Shown piece by piece: positions 1-7,850 of a stretch of DNA of 8,587 bases (position 1 is the first letter of the stretch; every line of letters begins with the position of its first letter). The stretch comes from Novosphingobium sp. (lineage in GTDB: Bacteria > Pseudomonadota > Alphaproteobacteria > Sphingomonadales > Sphingomonadaceae): contig VFKS01000230.1 of assembly GCA_009885425.1 (NCBI GenBank), positions 1 through 8,587 on the forward strand. Reading direction: 5' to 3'. The notes below the pieces were generated by a model. The model saw only the letters and a program-made list of their open reading frames with translations, was not told the origin of the DNA and did not search any database. The position numbers and the translations under genes are program-made.

Positions 1-1257
1 CGCAGCTTTGACCGGCTTGAACAGTTCATCGAAGCTGGAACAGCGGTATCGGGCCTGTGGTGCGAGGATTGGGCCGGGATCCGCGAGACCAGCTTTGGCC
101 GCCGGCTGTTCTGGGACTGGCGCCGCGACAACCAGCGCTTTCCCGATCTGCCCAAACGGATCGCGCGTCTGGCGGCGCGCGGGATCCGCTTTCTGGCCTA
201 TGCCAACCCCTATTTGTGCAACGATGGAATCCTCTACGAAGAAGCGCGCGAGCAGGGGCACTTCTGCCTCCGTCAGGATAGCGACGAGGTCTATCTGGTC
301 GATTTCGGCGAGTTCGATTGCGGGGTGATCGATTTCACCCGCACTGAGACCCGCGAGTGGTTTGCCGAAAAAGTGCTGGGCCGCGAAATGCTCGACATCG
401 GGATCGCTGGGTGGATGGCCGATTTCGGTGAGTACCTGCCAACCGATGTCCGGCTCGCTGATGGCTCCGACCCGATGGAAGCGCACAACCGCTGGCCGGT
501 GCTGTGGGCTGAAGTCAACGCGATGGCGCTGGCCAGCCGGGGCCAAACCGGTGAGGCGGTGTTCTTTATGCGCGCCGGGTTCAGCGGCGTTCAGGCGCAT
601 TGCCCGCTGCTGTGGGCCGGCGACCAGTCGGTTGATTTCACCCGCCATGACGGGATCGGCACCGTCATCACCGGGGCGCTTTCGGCAGGCCTTGTCGGCA
701 ATGCCTACAGCCATTCCGATTGCGGCGGTTACACTTCACTGCTCGGCAATGTCCGGACTGCGGAACTGATGGAGCGCTGGTGCGAGCTGGCTGCCTTTGC
801 CCCGGTAATGCGCAGCCACGAAGGCAACCGCCCGGACGACAATCTGCAGTATGACAGCACGCCGGAGCTGCTGGCCTGCTTCGCCCGGTGGAGCCGGGTT
901 CATGCGAATCTTGCACCCTATGTGCGGCACTTGTGCGATGAAGCGGTCAGCGCCGGATTGCCGGCGCAGCGCCCGCTGTTCCTGCACTACCCGGACGATC
1001 CGTCGCTCTACGCGGTGCAGGACCAGTTCCTCTACGGTGCCGATCTGCTGGTCGCGCCAGTGATCGAGGAAGGCGCGCTTGCCCGTTCGGTGATCCTTCC
1101 CGGTGAGGGCCCTTGGCGGCATTGCTGGACCGGGCAGGACTATGCCCCCGGCACCTACGAAATTGCTGCCCCGATTGGCCAGCCGCCGGTCTTCTATCGC
1201 CCGGACAGCGCTTTTGCCGCACTGTTCGGCGGGCTAAACGGAGTGCTGGGACAATGA
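1..1257 (+). CDS. yihQ: Sulfoquinovosidase, GH31 family (YihQ/SmoI-like), 5'-truncated by the window edge
   Basis: Reading frame 1 is open from the window edge and gives 418 residues, roughly the C-terminal 60% of a GH31 glycosidase; the true start lies upstream. The enzyme hydrolyses alpha-sulfoquinovosides such as sulfoquinovosyl glycerol to sulfoquinovose. It aligns closely from memory with E. coli YihQ. The nucleophile Asp is in GWMADFGEY (residue 141 of the fragment, codon 421-423) and the acid/base Asp is in WAGDQ (residue 208, codon 622-624). The sulfonate-recognition residues are also present: Arg35 and Trp38 in TSFGRRLFW (equivalents of YihQ R301 and W304) and Tyr244 in SDCGGYT (equivalent of Y508). 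Position 22, in CEDW, is Glu where YihQ has Gln288, which matches the KERWY-type subgroup of the Agrobacterium enzyme. The Lys of that motif should fall just outside the window. These residues separate it from ordinary GH31 alpha-glucosidases. It overlaps the regulator start by an ATGA. No signal peptide can be judged because the N-terminus is missing. Confidence 0.93.
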   Translation, partial: RSFDRLEQFIEAGTAVSGLWCEDWAGIRETSFGRRLFWDWRRDNQRFPDLPKRIARLAARGIRFLAYANPYLCNDGILYEEAREQGHFCLRQDSDEVYLVDFGEFDCGVIDFTRTETREWFAEKVLGREMLDIGIAGWMADFGEYLPTDVRLADGSDPMEAHNRWPVLWAEVNAMALASRGQTGEAVFFMRAGFSGVQAHCPLLWAGDQSVDFTRHDGIGTVITGALSAGLVGNAYSHSDCGGYTSLLGNVRTAELMERWCELAAFAPVMRSHEGNRPDDNLQYDSTPELLACFARWSRVHANLAPYVRHLCDEAVSAGLPAQRPLFLHYPDDPSLYAVQDQFLYGADLLVAPVIEEGALARSVILPGEGPWRHCWTGQDYAPGTYEIAAPIGQPPVFYRPDSAFAALFGGLNGVLGQ

Positions 1258-2267
1258 GCGAGCGGTCGAACATCCGCGACGTGGCGGCCCTGGCCGGAGT
1301 GGCGGTCAAGACGGTCAGCCGGGTGCTCAACGGCCATCCCTATGTCAGCGCCGAAACCAAGGCCCGGGTTGACGAGGCGATGCTGGCGCTTGATTTTCGG
1401 CCAAGCGTGGCAGCGCGGATCCTGTCGGGCGCAAAGAGCAACCAGATCGCGCTGATCTATGACAATCATAGCCCGTTCTACATGTTCCAGATCCAGACCG
1501 GCTGCTGGGAATACTGCAAGGCCCACGGCATCCGCTTGCTGGCCCAGCCAGTCGATGTGGCCGATCCGCAGGTCGGCGAGCAGGTCCGCGGGCTGGTCAC
1601 CGAAACCCATGTCGACGGGATCATTCTGTCTTCGCCTGTGACCGATTGTGATCCGGTGCTGCGCGCGCTGGAATCGATGGACATTCCGTTCGTGCGAATC
1701 TCGCCCGGCACCAACCACGCGCTGACCAGTTCGGTGTTCATGGACGATGCCCAGGCGGCGGATGACATGACCACCCACCTGATCAACCACGGCCACCGCC
1801 GGATCGGGTTCATCAAGGGCCATCCCAATCACATGGCCTCTGACGACCGCTTGAACGGATACCGACGCGCGCTGAGCCGGGCTGGGATCAGCTATGCCGC
1901 TGAGCTGGTCTGCGATGGTGCATTCGATTTTGAAAGCGGGGTGCGCGCGGCTGAATTGTTCCTGGCCATGCCCGACCGGCCAACCGCGATATTCGCCTCG
2001 AACGACGATATGGCCGCCGGGGTTCTGGCCGTGGCGCATGATCGCGGGATCAGCCTGCCGGATCAGCTTTCGGTCGCCGGGTTCGACGATACCACGCTGG
2101 CCCGCACGGTCTGGCCGCCGCTGACCACGATCCATCAGCCGATGGCGGAACTTGCCCGCACCGCTACCGAAATCCTCATCGCCGGGGGTGATATCAACCA
2201 TCGCCGCTTGCCCCATAGACTCGTCGAGCGCGCATCGGTCGCGCCGCCATTCAGGAAACCAACATGA
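1254..2267 (+). CDS. LacI-family transcriptional regulator, probable sulfoquinovose-operon regulator
   Basis: This 337-residue protein has normal LacI/GalR length. Residues 6-28 (NIRDVAALAGVAVKTVSRVLNG) form the classic N-terminal helix-turn-helix. A hinge helix follows at about 49-60, and a periplasmic-binding-protein-like effector domain covers about 64-325, with the family motifs GHRRIGFIKG, FASNDDMAAGVL and LSVAGFDDTTLA. The open frame extends further upstream, but the start at 1254 is chosen because the helix-turn-helix follows it directly, it forms an ATGA overlap with the glycosidase stop, and GGAG lies at 1240-1243. The ligand cannot be read from sequence. From its position inside a sulfoquinovose operon I infer that it senses SQ, a sulfoquinovoside or the 6-oxo-glucose product. 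Being inside the operon, it is probably autoregulated. Its operator is presumably upstream of the window; I found no convincing LacI-type palindrome here. Confidence 0.92.
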   Translation: MSERSNIRDVAALAGVAVKTVSRVLNGHPYVSAETKARVDEAMLALDFRPSVAARILSGAKSNQIALIYDNHSPFYMFQIQTGCWEYCKAHGIRLLAQPVDVADPQVGEQVRGLVTETHVDGIILSSPVTDCDPVLRALESMDIPFVRISPGTNHALTSSVFMDDAQAADDMTTHLINHGHRRIGFIKGHPNHMASDDRLNGYRRALSRAGISYAAELVCDGAFDFESGVRAAELFLAMPDRPTAIFASNDDMAAGVLAVAHDRGISLPDQLSVAGFDDTTLARTVWPPLTTIHQPMAELARTATEILIAGGDINHRRLPHRLVERASVAPPFRKPT

Positions 2268-3178
2268 GCGCATTACCCCTACCGCCCGCCACCCGCAGCC
2301 TTGGTTCCAGCGGGATTACTGTATCGTCGATCGCCTGGGGGATGTGGCGGCTGGCCGAAGGCGGACGCTCTGCCGCAGAGGCGGCGGCCTTGGTCCATGC
2401 TGCGCTCGATGCCGGGGTCAACTTCCTCGATACGGCTGATATCTATGGCTTTAACGGGACAAGCGGGTTTGGTGATGCCGAAGCGCTGCTGGGCGAAGTG
2501 CTCAGCGCGGAACCGGCGCTGCGCGGGCAGATGGTGCTCGCCACCAAGGGCGGAATCATGCCGCCGTTGCCCTATGACCAATCGCCCGAATACCTGCGCA
2601 GTGCGATTGATGCCTCGCTGGCCCGGCTGAAGACCGACAGTGTCGATCTTTGGCAAATTCACCGGCCCGACATTCTCGCCCATCCGCAGGAAGTGGCGCG
2701 GGTGCTCGACGATGCGGTAGCGGCGGGCAAGATCCGCACGATTGGCGTGTCGAACTTCACGCAGGCCCAGATCGCGGCGCTCAACCATTTTCTCGGCCAC
2801 AAACTGGTTTCCACCCAGCCCGAAATCAGCGCGCTGCGGATCGATTGCTTTGAGAATGGTGAGCTCGATCAGGCGATGCAGTTGGGGCTGACCCCCTTGG
2901 CTTGGTCGCCTTTGGGCGGCGGGCGGATTGCTGGCGGTGATAGCGCGCGCGACAAGGCGGTAATCGCCGAGCTCGACCGGGTCGCCGCTGCCAAGGGCAT
3001 TTCGCGCAGTGTCGCGGCCTATTCGTGGTTGCTGGCCCATCCTGCCGGGATCATTCCGATCATCGGATCGCAGCAGGCCGAACGGATTGCCGAGGGTGCA
3101 TCGGCGCTCAGCGTCCAGTGGGACCGCACCGATTGGTACGCGGTGCTGGTCGCCGCACGAGGAGAACGACTGCCATGA
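2264..3178 (+). CDS. smoB: Aldo/keto reductase, probable 6-deoxy-6-oxo-glucose reductase (SmoB-like)
   Basis: This 304-residue cytoplasmic NAD(P)H-dependent oxidoreductase has the single (alpha/beta)8-barrel AKR layout. The catalytic tetrad is visible: Asp56 and Tyr61 in FLDTADIYG, Lys95 in VLATKGG and His133 in DLWQIHRPD. IRTIGVSNF (158-165) and the C-terminal nucleotide-binding segment IPIIGSQQAERI (264-275) are typical of the family. The start at 2264 forms an ATGA overlap with the regulator and has AGGA about 8 nt upstream. By itself the sequence supports only 'aldo/keto reductase', with resemblance to the YdhF group. The specific role comes from context: in the Agrobacterium SQ monooxygenase pathway an AKR (SmoB) reduces 6-oxo-glucose, released by C-S cleavage, to glucose. 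The adjacency of sulfoquinovosidase and SsuD-like monooxygenase genes makes that the best assignment. An alternative is an SQ dehydrogenase-type activity, which is less likely. Confidence 0.85.
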   Translation: MSALPLPPATRSLGSSGITVSSIAWGMWRLAEGGRSAAEAAALVHAALDAGVNFLDTADIYGFNGTSGFGDAEALLGEVLSAEPALRGQMVLATKGGIMPPLPYDQSPEYLRSAIDASLARLKTDSVDLWQIHRPDILAHPQEVARVLDDAVAAGKIRTIGVSNFTQAQIAALNHFLGHKLVSTQPEISALRIDCFENGELDQAMQLGLTPLAWSPLGGGRIAGGDSARDKAVIAELDRVAAAKGISRSVAAYSWLLAHPAGIIPIIGSQQAERIAEGASALSVQWDRTDWYAVLVAARGERLP

Positions 3179-4254
3179 CCCAGCCGACAACCCAGCCCCA
3201 GTGCGAAATCTCGTGGTTCTCAGCCCTGTGCGATGACGATTATGAATTCCTCGGCGTGCCCGATCCCTATCTGGCGTCGAGCTGGGAACATTGCCGCAAT
3301 ATCGTGATGCGCGCCGAAGAAGGCGGGTTCGACAACGTCTTGTTGCCCTCGGGCTATGCCCTCGGCCTTGATACCACCGTGTTCGCCGCGGCTGTGGCGA
3401 CGCAGGTTCAGCGTATCCGCCTGCTGATGGCGGTGCGGATTGGTGAGGACTGGCCGCCGCAACTAGCCCGCCGGATCGCCACGCTCGACCGGATTTTGGG
3501 AGGGCGGTTGACCGTCAATATCATCTCGTCGGACATTCCGGGGGAAACTATGGAAGGTGGCCCGCGCTATGCCCGCACGGTTGAGGCGATGAAGATCCTC
3601 AAGACCATGCTGAACGGCGAGCACCTGTCTCACAAGGGCGAGTTCTATCAGTTGGAGCTCGATCCGCCGCGGATGACCACGGTGTCGGGCAAGTGCCCGC
3701 CGCTCTACTTCGGCGGGCTCAGCCCAGTTGCGCGCGAATGCGCCGCCGAAGCTGCCGACGTATACCTGATGTGGCCCGATACGATGGACAAGGTCCGCGA
3801 GACGGTGACCGATATGAAGGAACGCGCTGCGAAGTTCGGCCGCACGCTCAAATACGGCTACCGCGCCCATGTGATCGTTCGCGAGACTGAGGACGAAGCG
3901 CGCGCCTATGCCGACCGTCTGCTATCCAAGCTGGACGAGGAAGCCGGCAAAGCGATCCGTGAGAAGTCGCTGGATGCCAAGAACTATGGCGTCCAGCGTC
4001 AGGCCGAATTGCGCGGCGCAGCGGGCGGTGACGGGTTTGTCGAGGACAACCTGTGGACCGGGATCGGCCGGGCCCGATCGGGCTGCGGTGCGGCGATAGT
4101 CGGCACCCCCGATCAAGTCCTGGCCAAGCTGCGAGCCTATCAAGCCGAAGGGATTGAGGCTTTCATCCTGTCGGGCTATCCGCATGTGAACGAGTGCGAC
4201 ATGTTCGCGCGCTATGTCCTGCCGCACATCCAGCACGGTCCGCTGACACTCTGA
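3175..4254 (+). CDS. smoC: FMNH2-dependent alkanesulfonate monooxygenase of the LLM family, probable sulfoquinovose monooxygenase (SmoC/SquD-like)
   Basis: This 359-residue bacterial luciferase-like flavin monooxygenase is close in length and sequence style to SsuD. It is proposed to use FMNH2 and O2 to cleave the C-S bond of sulfoquinovose, giving sulfite and 6-oxo-glucose. Visible SsuD-equivalent active-site residues are Arg230 and His232 in YGYRAHVIVRET (SsuD R226/H228), Arg301 in GIGRARSGCG (R297) and Tyr335 in LSGYPH (Y331). SsuD Cys54 is not conserved: the segment PSGYALGLD (58-66) has no Cys. The open frame extends upstream, but ATG 3175 is chosen because it makes an ATGA overlap with the reductase stop, has GAGGAGA at 3159-3165, and begins just before the conserved N-terminal strand. 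Position between a sulfoquinovosidase cluster and an FMN reductase gives the substrate inference. A generic alkanesulfonate monooxygenase is the alternative. Confidence 0.9.
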   Translation: MTQPTTQPQCEISWFSALCDDDYEFLGVPDPYLASSWEHCRNIVMRAEEGGFDNVLLPSGYALGLDTTVFAAAVATQVQRIRLLMAVRIGEDWPPQLARRIATLDRILGGRLTVNIISSDIPGETMEGGPRYARTVEAMKILKTMLNGEHLSHKGEFYQLELDPPRMTTVSGKCPPLYFGGLSPVARECAAEAADVYLMWPDTMDKVRETVTDMKERAAKFGRTLKYGYRAHVIVRETEDEARAYADRLLSKLDEEAGKAIREKSLDAKNYGVQRQAELRGAAGGDGFVEDNLWTGIGRARSGCGAAIVGTPDQVLAKLRAYQAEGIEAFILSGYPHVNECDMFARYVLPHIQHGPLTL

Positions 4255-4266
4255 GAGGAATATCTT

Positions 4267-4842
4267 GTGACTACCCGGATCGTCGCCATCGGCGGCACCG
4301 TCAATCCCGGTTCGACCACCGAACAGGCGCTGCGGCTGGCGGCTGCGGCGGCTGGTGCGGGCGGGGCAGAGGTGCAGGTGTTTGGCGGGGCCTACCTCGC
4401 CAAGCTGCCGCACTATGGCAGCGCCGAACACCAAAAGGGTGATGGCAGCGAACTGGTCGAAGCGGTGCGCGCCGCCGATGGCCTGCTGATCGCGGCGCCC
4501 GGCTATCACGGCACGATTTCGGGGCTGGTCAAGAACGCGCTCGATTTCCTTGAAGACCTGTCAAAGGATACGCGGCCCTATCTTGATGGCCGCGCGGTTG
4601 GCTTGATTGCCACCGCTTACGGCGATCAGGCGACAATGAGCACGCTCATCACAATGCGCGCGATTGTCCACGCGCTGCGCGGCTGGCCGACCCCGATGGG
4701 GGCGACGATCCGCACCTATCACGGGCTGTTCAGCCCCGATGGTGAGTGCCTTGATGACCGCGCGCGGTTGCAGCTTGAAATGGTCGGTGCGCAGGTGCTG
4801 CGCGGAGCGCAATCTTTTGCGGGAACGGCGGAGGGACAATGA
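4267..4842 (+). CDS. NAD(P)H-dependent FMN reductase, flavodoxin fold (SsuE/MsuE superfamily)
   Basis: This 191-residue protein is of the NADPH-dependent FMN reductase family (flavodoxin-like). The N-terminal strand and FMN-phosphate loop are IVAIGGTVNPGSTT (5-18), and the second flavin-contacting segment is APGYHGTISGLVKNALDFL (77-95). The role is to reduce free FMN and hand FMNH2 to the monooxygenase encoded immediately upstream, as in the SsuE/SsuD two-component system. The start is GTG at 4267. It is supported by AGAGGA at 4254-4259, with 7 nt of spacing, and by the conserved strand beginning at residue 5; the gap to the upstream stop is 12 nt. In the Agrobacterium pathway this role is filled by SmoA, but I cannot tell whether this protein belongs to the same fold family as SmoA, so no symbol is given. 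Confidence 0.88.
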   Translation: MTTRIVAIGGTVNPGSTTEQALRLAAAAAGAGGAEVQVFGGAYLAKLPHYGSAEHQKGDGSELVEAVRAADGLLIAAPGYHGTISGLVKNALDFLEDLSKDTRPYLDGRAVGLIATAYGDQATMSTLITMRAIVHALRGWPTPMGATIRTYHGLFSPDGECLDDRARLQLEMVGAQVLRGAQSFAGTAEGQ

Positions 4843-5432
4843 GCGGACGGCTGGATCAAGCACTCGCTGCCTTGGCCGCCGGCAAGGTCATCGTTCTCAC
4901 CGGCGACCGGCTGCGCGGCGGGGACATTGATTTCGCCGTGGCGGCGCGTCATGCCGATGCTGATACGGTCAACTTCATGGCCACCCATGGCCGCGGGCTG
5001 ATCTGCCTCGCGCTAACCCCGGCCCATGCGATGCGGCTTGGAATCAGCCTGATCAATCCCGGCAGCGACCGCCAGTCAGGCCGCCCGCACGGCCGCTCGA
5101 TCGAGGCGACAACCGGGGTTTCAACCGGTATTTCCGCCGCCGACCGGGCGCGGACGGTTGCCGTGGCGATTGATCCGGCTTCGAGTGGCGATGACCTGGT
5201 CTCTCCTGGCCACGTCTTCCCGCTGATCGCCGCTGCTGGCGGCGTGGCAGAGCGGCCTGCGGCATTGGAGGCGGCGATTGAACTGTGCCGCCGCGCCGGG
5301 GCCGGGGACGCCGCCGTGATCTGTTCGATCATGCGCGAAGATGGCGAAATGGCCCGGATCGAGGATCTGGCTGAACTGATCGCGGCGCACGGGCTGTGCG
5401 TTGCCGATCTGGGGGATTTGTTGCCGGGCTAG
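4839..5432 (+). CDS. RibB-like protein (3,4-dihydroxy-2-butanone-4-phosphate synthase fold) lacking key catalytic residues
   Basis: This 197-residue protein is close to the length of single-domain RibB. Family signatures are clear: VNFMATHGRGLICLALT (44-60), TTGVSTGISAADRARTV (91-107), SPGHVFPLIAAAGGV (122-136), VICSIMREDGEMAR (160-173) and a C-terminal LCVADLGDLL. However, the DRENEGD metal/substrate loop of RibB is DRLRGGD here (23-29), losing both glutamates. The GGHTEA motif reads PAALEA (140-145), losing the metal-binding His. The catalytic Glu of the CE motif is Ser163. Asp29 and His125 remain. Real RibB makes the four-carbon precursor of riboflavin from ribulose 5-phosphate; with these changes that activity is unlikely. 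The start gives an ATGA overlap with the FMN reductase and GGAGGG at 4830-4835, so it is the tightly coupled last gene of the operon. I infer a role linked to flavin or sugar handling in SQ desulfonation, but the function is unknown. The frame is intact, which argues for a maintained function rather than decay. Confidence 0.82.
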   Translation: MSGRLDQALAALAAGKVIVLTGDRLRGGDIDFAVAARHADADTVNFMATHGRGLICLALTPAHAMRLGISLINPGSDRQSGRPHGRSIEATTGVSTGISAADRARTVAVAIDPASSGDDLVSPGHVFPLIAAAGGVAERPAALEAAIELCRRAGAGDAAVICSIMREDGEMARIEDLAELIAAHGLCVADLGDLLPG

Positions 5433-5438
5433 GCTCTG

Positions 5439-5459
5439 TTGCCGATCAGCGATTGCCAA

Positions 5460-5466
<7 letters not shown>
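5439..5466 (+). promoter_or_regulatory. Candidate promoter of the quinone reductase-thiolase unit
   Basis: TTGCCG (5439-5444) and TTTAAC (5461-5466) are separated by 16 nt and resemble -35 and -10 boxes, each at about four of six consensus positions. A start site near 5473 would leave about 40 nt of leader before the GTG at 5514. It sits in the only sizeable gap between the SQ operon and the next gene, and the -10 falls inside a palindrome. This is a by-eye call and weak by itself. Confidence 0.35.
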
Positions 5467-6491
<1,025 letters not shown>

Positions 6492-6513
6492 CCCGCTATT
6501 AAGGAGAATTCCC

Positions 6514-7767
6514 ATGGCCGAAGCCTATATCATCGACGCCGTCCGCACCCCGCGCGGGGTGGGCAAACCCGGCAAAGGCGCGCTTTCGCACCTTCACCCG
6601 CAGCATCTGGCCGCGACTGTTCTGAAAGCGATCAAGGACCGCAACAACCTCGACACCGCAACGGTCGATGACATCATCTGGTCGACTTCTACCCAGAAGG
6701 GCAAACAGGGCGGCGATATGGGCCGGATGGCCGCGCTGGCGGCGGGTTATGACACCAAGGCCAGCGGCACCACGCTTGACCGGTTCTGCGGCGGCGGGAT
6801 TAGCTCGGTCAACTTTGCGACCGCATCGGTGATGAGCGGGATGGAAGACTGCGTAATCGCCGGTGGCACCGAAATGATGAGCTATACGGCGGCGATGGGC
6901 GCCGAAGAAGCCAACGCCGGGCTGAAGCCGATGGGCATGGGTTCGGGCAATGCGGCGCTCGACGCCATGCATCCGCAAAGCCACCAGGGCGTTTGCGGCG
7001 ATGCGATTGCGACGCTGGAAGGGATCAGCCGCGAAGCGCTGGACACGCTGGCGCTGGTCAGCCAGCAGCGCGCCGATGTTGCGATCAAGGAAGGCCGCTT
7101 TGCCAAGTCGATCGTCCCGGTGCTGAACGAGGACGGCTCGGTCGCACTCGACCGTGAGGAATTTCCCCGTCCCGAAACCACTGCCGAGGGTCTGGCCGCG
7201 CTCAAGCCCAGCTTCGCCGGGATCGCCGATTTCGATCTTGGCGGCACAACCTTCCGCAAGCAGATCAACCGCCGCTATCCTGATCTGGAAATCCAGCACT
7301 TCCACCACGCCGGCAATAGCTCGGGCGTGGTCGATGGCGCGGCCGCACTGCTGATCACCAGCAAGGCCTATGCCGACCAGCACGGGCTGAAACCGCGGGC
7401 CAAGATCGTGGCCTATTGCAACCAGGGCGATGACCCCACGCTGATGCTCAACGCCCCGGTTCCGGCGGCCAAGAAGGTGCTGGCCAAGGCCGGGCTGAGC
7501 AAGGACGATATCGATGTCTGGGAAATCAACGAGGCTTTTGCGGTGGTTGCCGAAAAGTTCATCCGCGATCTCGATCTTGACCGGGCCAAGGTCAATATCA
7601 ACGGCGGGGCCTGCGCGCTGGGCCACCCGATCGGCGCGACCGGATCGATCCTGATCGGCACGGCGCTGGATGAACTGGAACGCACGGGCGGCCGTTATGG
7701 CCTGATCACGATGTGCGCGGCCGGCGGCATGGCCCCGGCTATCATCATCGAGCGGATTGACGGCTGA
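6514..7767 (+). CDS. Thiolase (acetyl-CoA C-acetyltransferase / 3-ketoacyl-CoA thiolase family)
   Basis: This 417-residue protein is slightly longer than the usual ~390 for the family. It has a complete thiolase active site: nucleophilic Cys92 in DRFCGGG, Asn339 in the NEAF motif, His371 in [14 protein letters not shown] (364-377), and the base Cys401 in MCAAGG. The N-terminal [12 protein letters not shown] is also typical. It catalyses CoA-dependent cleavage of a 3-ketoacyl-CoA to acetyl-CoA plus a shortened acyl-CoA, or the reverse condensation; chain-length preference is not readable. The nucleophile loop CGGG differs from the commoner C-N/S-S-G form of FadA/PhaA, suggesting a separate subfamily. 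A strong AAGGAGA at 6501-6507 precedes the ATG. It is probably co-transcribed with the quinone reductase upstream. Two hairpins follow the stop codon. Confidence 0.92.
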   Translation: MAEAYIIDAVRTPRGVGKPGKGALSHLHPQHLAATVLKAIKDRNNLDTATVDDIIWSTSTQKGKQGGDMGRMAALAAGYDTKASGTTLDRFCGGGISSVNFATASVMSGMEDCVIAGGTEMMSYTAAMGAEEANAGLKPMGMGSGNAALDAMHPQSHQGVCGDAIATLEGISREALDTLALVSQQRADVAIKEGRFAKSIVPVLNEDGSVALDREEFPRPETTAEGLAALKPSFAGIADFDLGGTTFRKQINRRYPDLEIQHFHHAGNSSGVVDGAAALLITSKAYADQHGLKPRAKIVAYCNQGDDPTLMLNAPVPAAKKVLAKAGLSKDDIDVWEINEAFAVVAEKFIRDLDLDRAKVNINGGACALGHPIGATGSILIGTALDELERTGGRYGLITMCAAGGMAPAIIIERIDG

Positions 7768-7799
7768 TTCTGCAACACGTCAGCCGATTTTGCGCTTTT
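7761..7799 (+). terminator. Candidate intrinsic terminator of the thiolase transcript
   Basis: Exact 7-bp arms CGGCTGA (7761-7767) and TCAGCCG (7780-7786) enclose a 12-nt loop and are followed by ATTTTGCGCTTTT. The first arm includes the thiolase stop codon. The stem is short and the T-run is interrupted, so termination may be partial. Confidence 0.5.
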
Positions 7800-7830
7800 C
7801 GCCCCGGCCGTAGCTGATACGGTCGGGGCG
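7800..7830 (+). terminator. Strong hairpin between the thiolase and FAD-oxidase genes, possible second terminator
   Basis: CGCCCCGGCCGTA (7800-7812) pairs with TACGGTCGGGGCG (7818-7830) around a GCTGA loop: 13 pairs including one G-U. The tail ATGTGTTT is only weakly T-rich. The hairpin ends 20 nt before the start of the next gene and 8 nt before its ribosome binding site. It could end the upstream transcript together with the preceding stem-loop, or act as a leader structure for the FAD oxidase. Confidence 0.55.
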
Positions 7831-7850
7831 ATGTGTTTGGAGAGGGATGG

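Noticed and set aside
1248..1260. The 13-mer GGGACAATGAGCG occurs at the glycosidase-regulator junction and again near 4832-4844 at the FMN reductase-RibB-like junction
   Set aside because: It is explained by similar ribosome binding and ATGA start contexts; too short to imply duplication or a shared regulatory site.
1194..2273. Minus-strand open frame (359 codons) opposite the LacI regulator
   Set aside because: The opposite strand encodes a complete LacI-family protein with a helix-turn-helix. The antisense translation is low-complexity and Arg/Gly/His-rich with no family motif.
3025..3174. Upstream extension of the monooxygenase reading frame (50 extra codons)
   Set aside because: It overlaps the end of the aldo/keto reductase, has Arg-rich unconserved translation, and the ATG at 3175 has a good ribosome binding site and an ATGA overlap.
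2279..3190. Minus-strand open frame (303 codons) opposite the aldo/keto reductase
   Set aside because: It mirrors almost exactly the extent of the real gene, which carries an intact catalytic tetrad; it is a codon-bias shadow.
5401..5447. Short direct repeat TTGCCGATC at 5401-5409 and 5439-5447
   Set aside because: Only 9 bp, with the first copy in coding sequence; expected by chance and no recurring third copy was seen.
6499..7626. Long minus-strand open frame (375 codons) opposite the thiolase
   Set aside because: It lies entirely antisense to a thiolase with a full set of catalytic motifs. Its translation has no recognisable domain and it is a typical shadow frame in GC-rich DNA.
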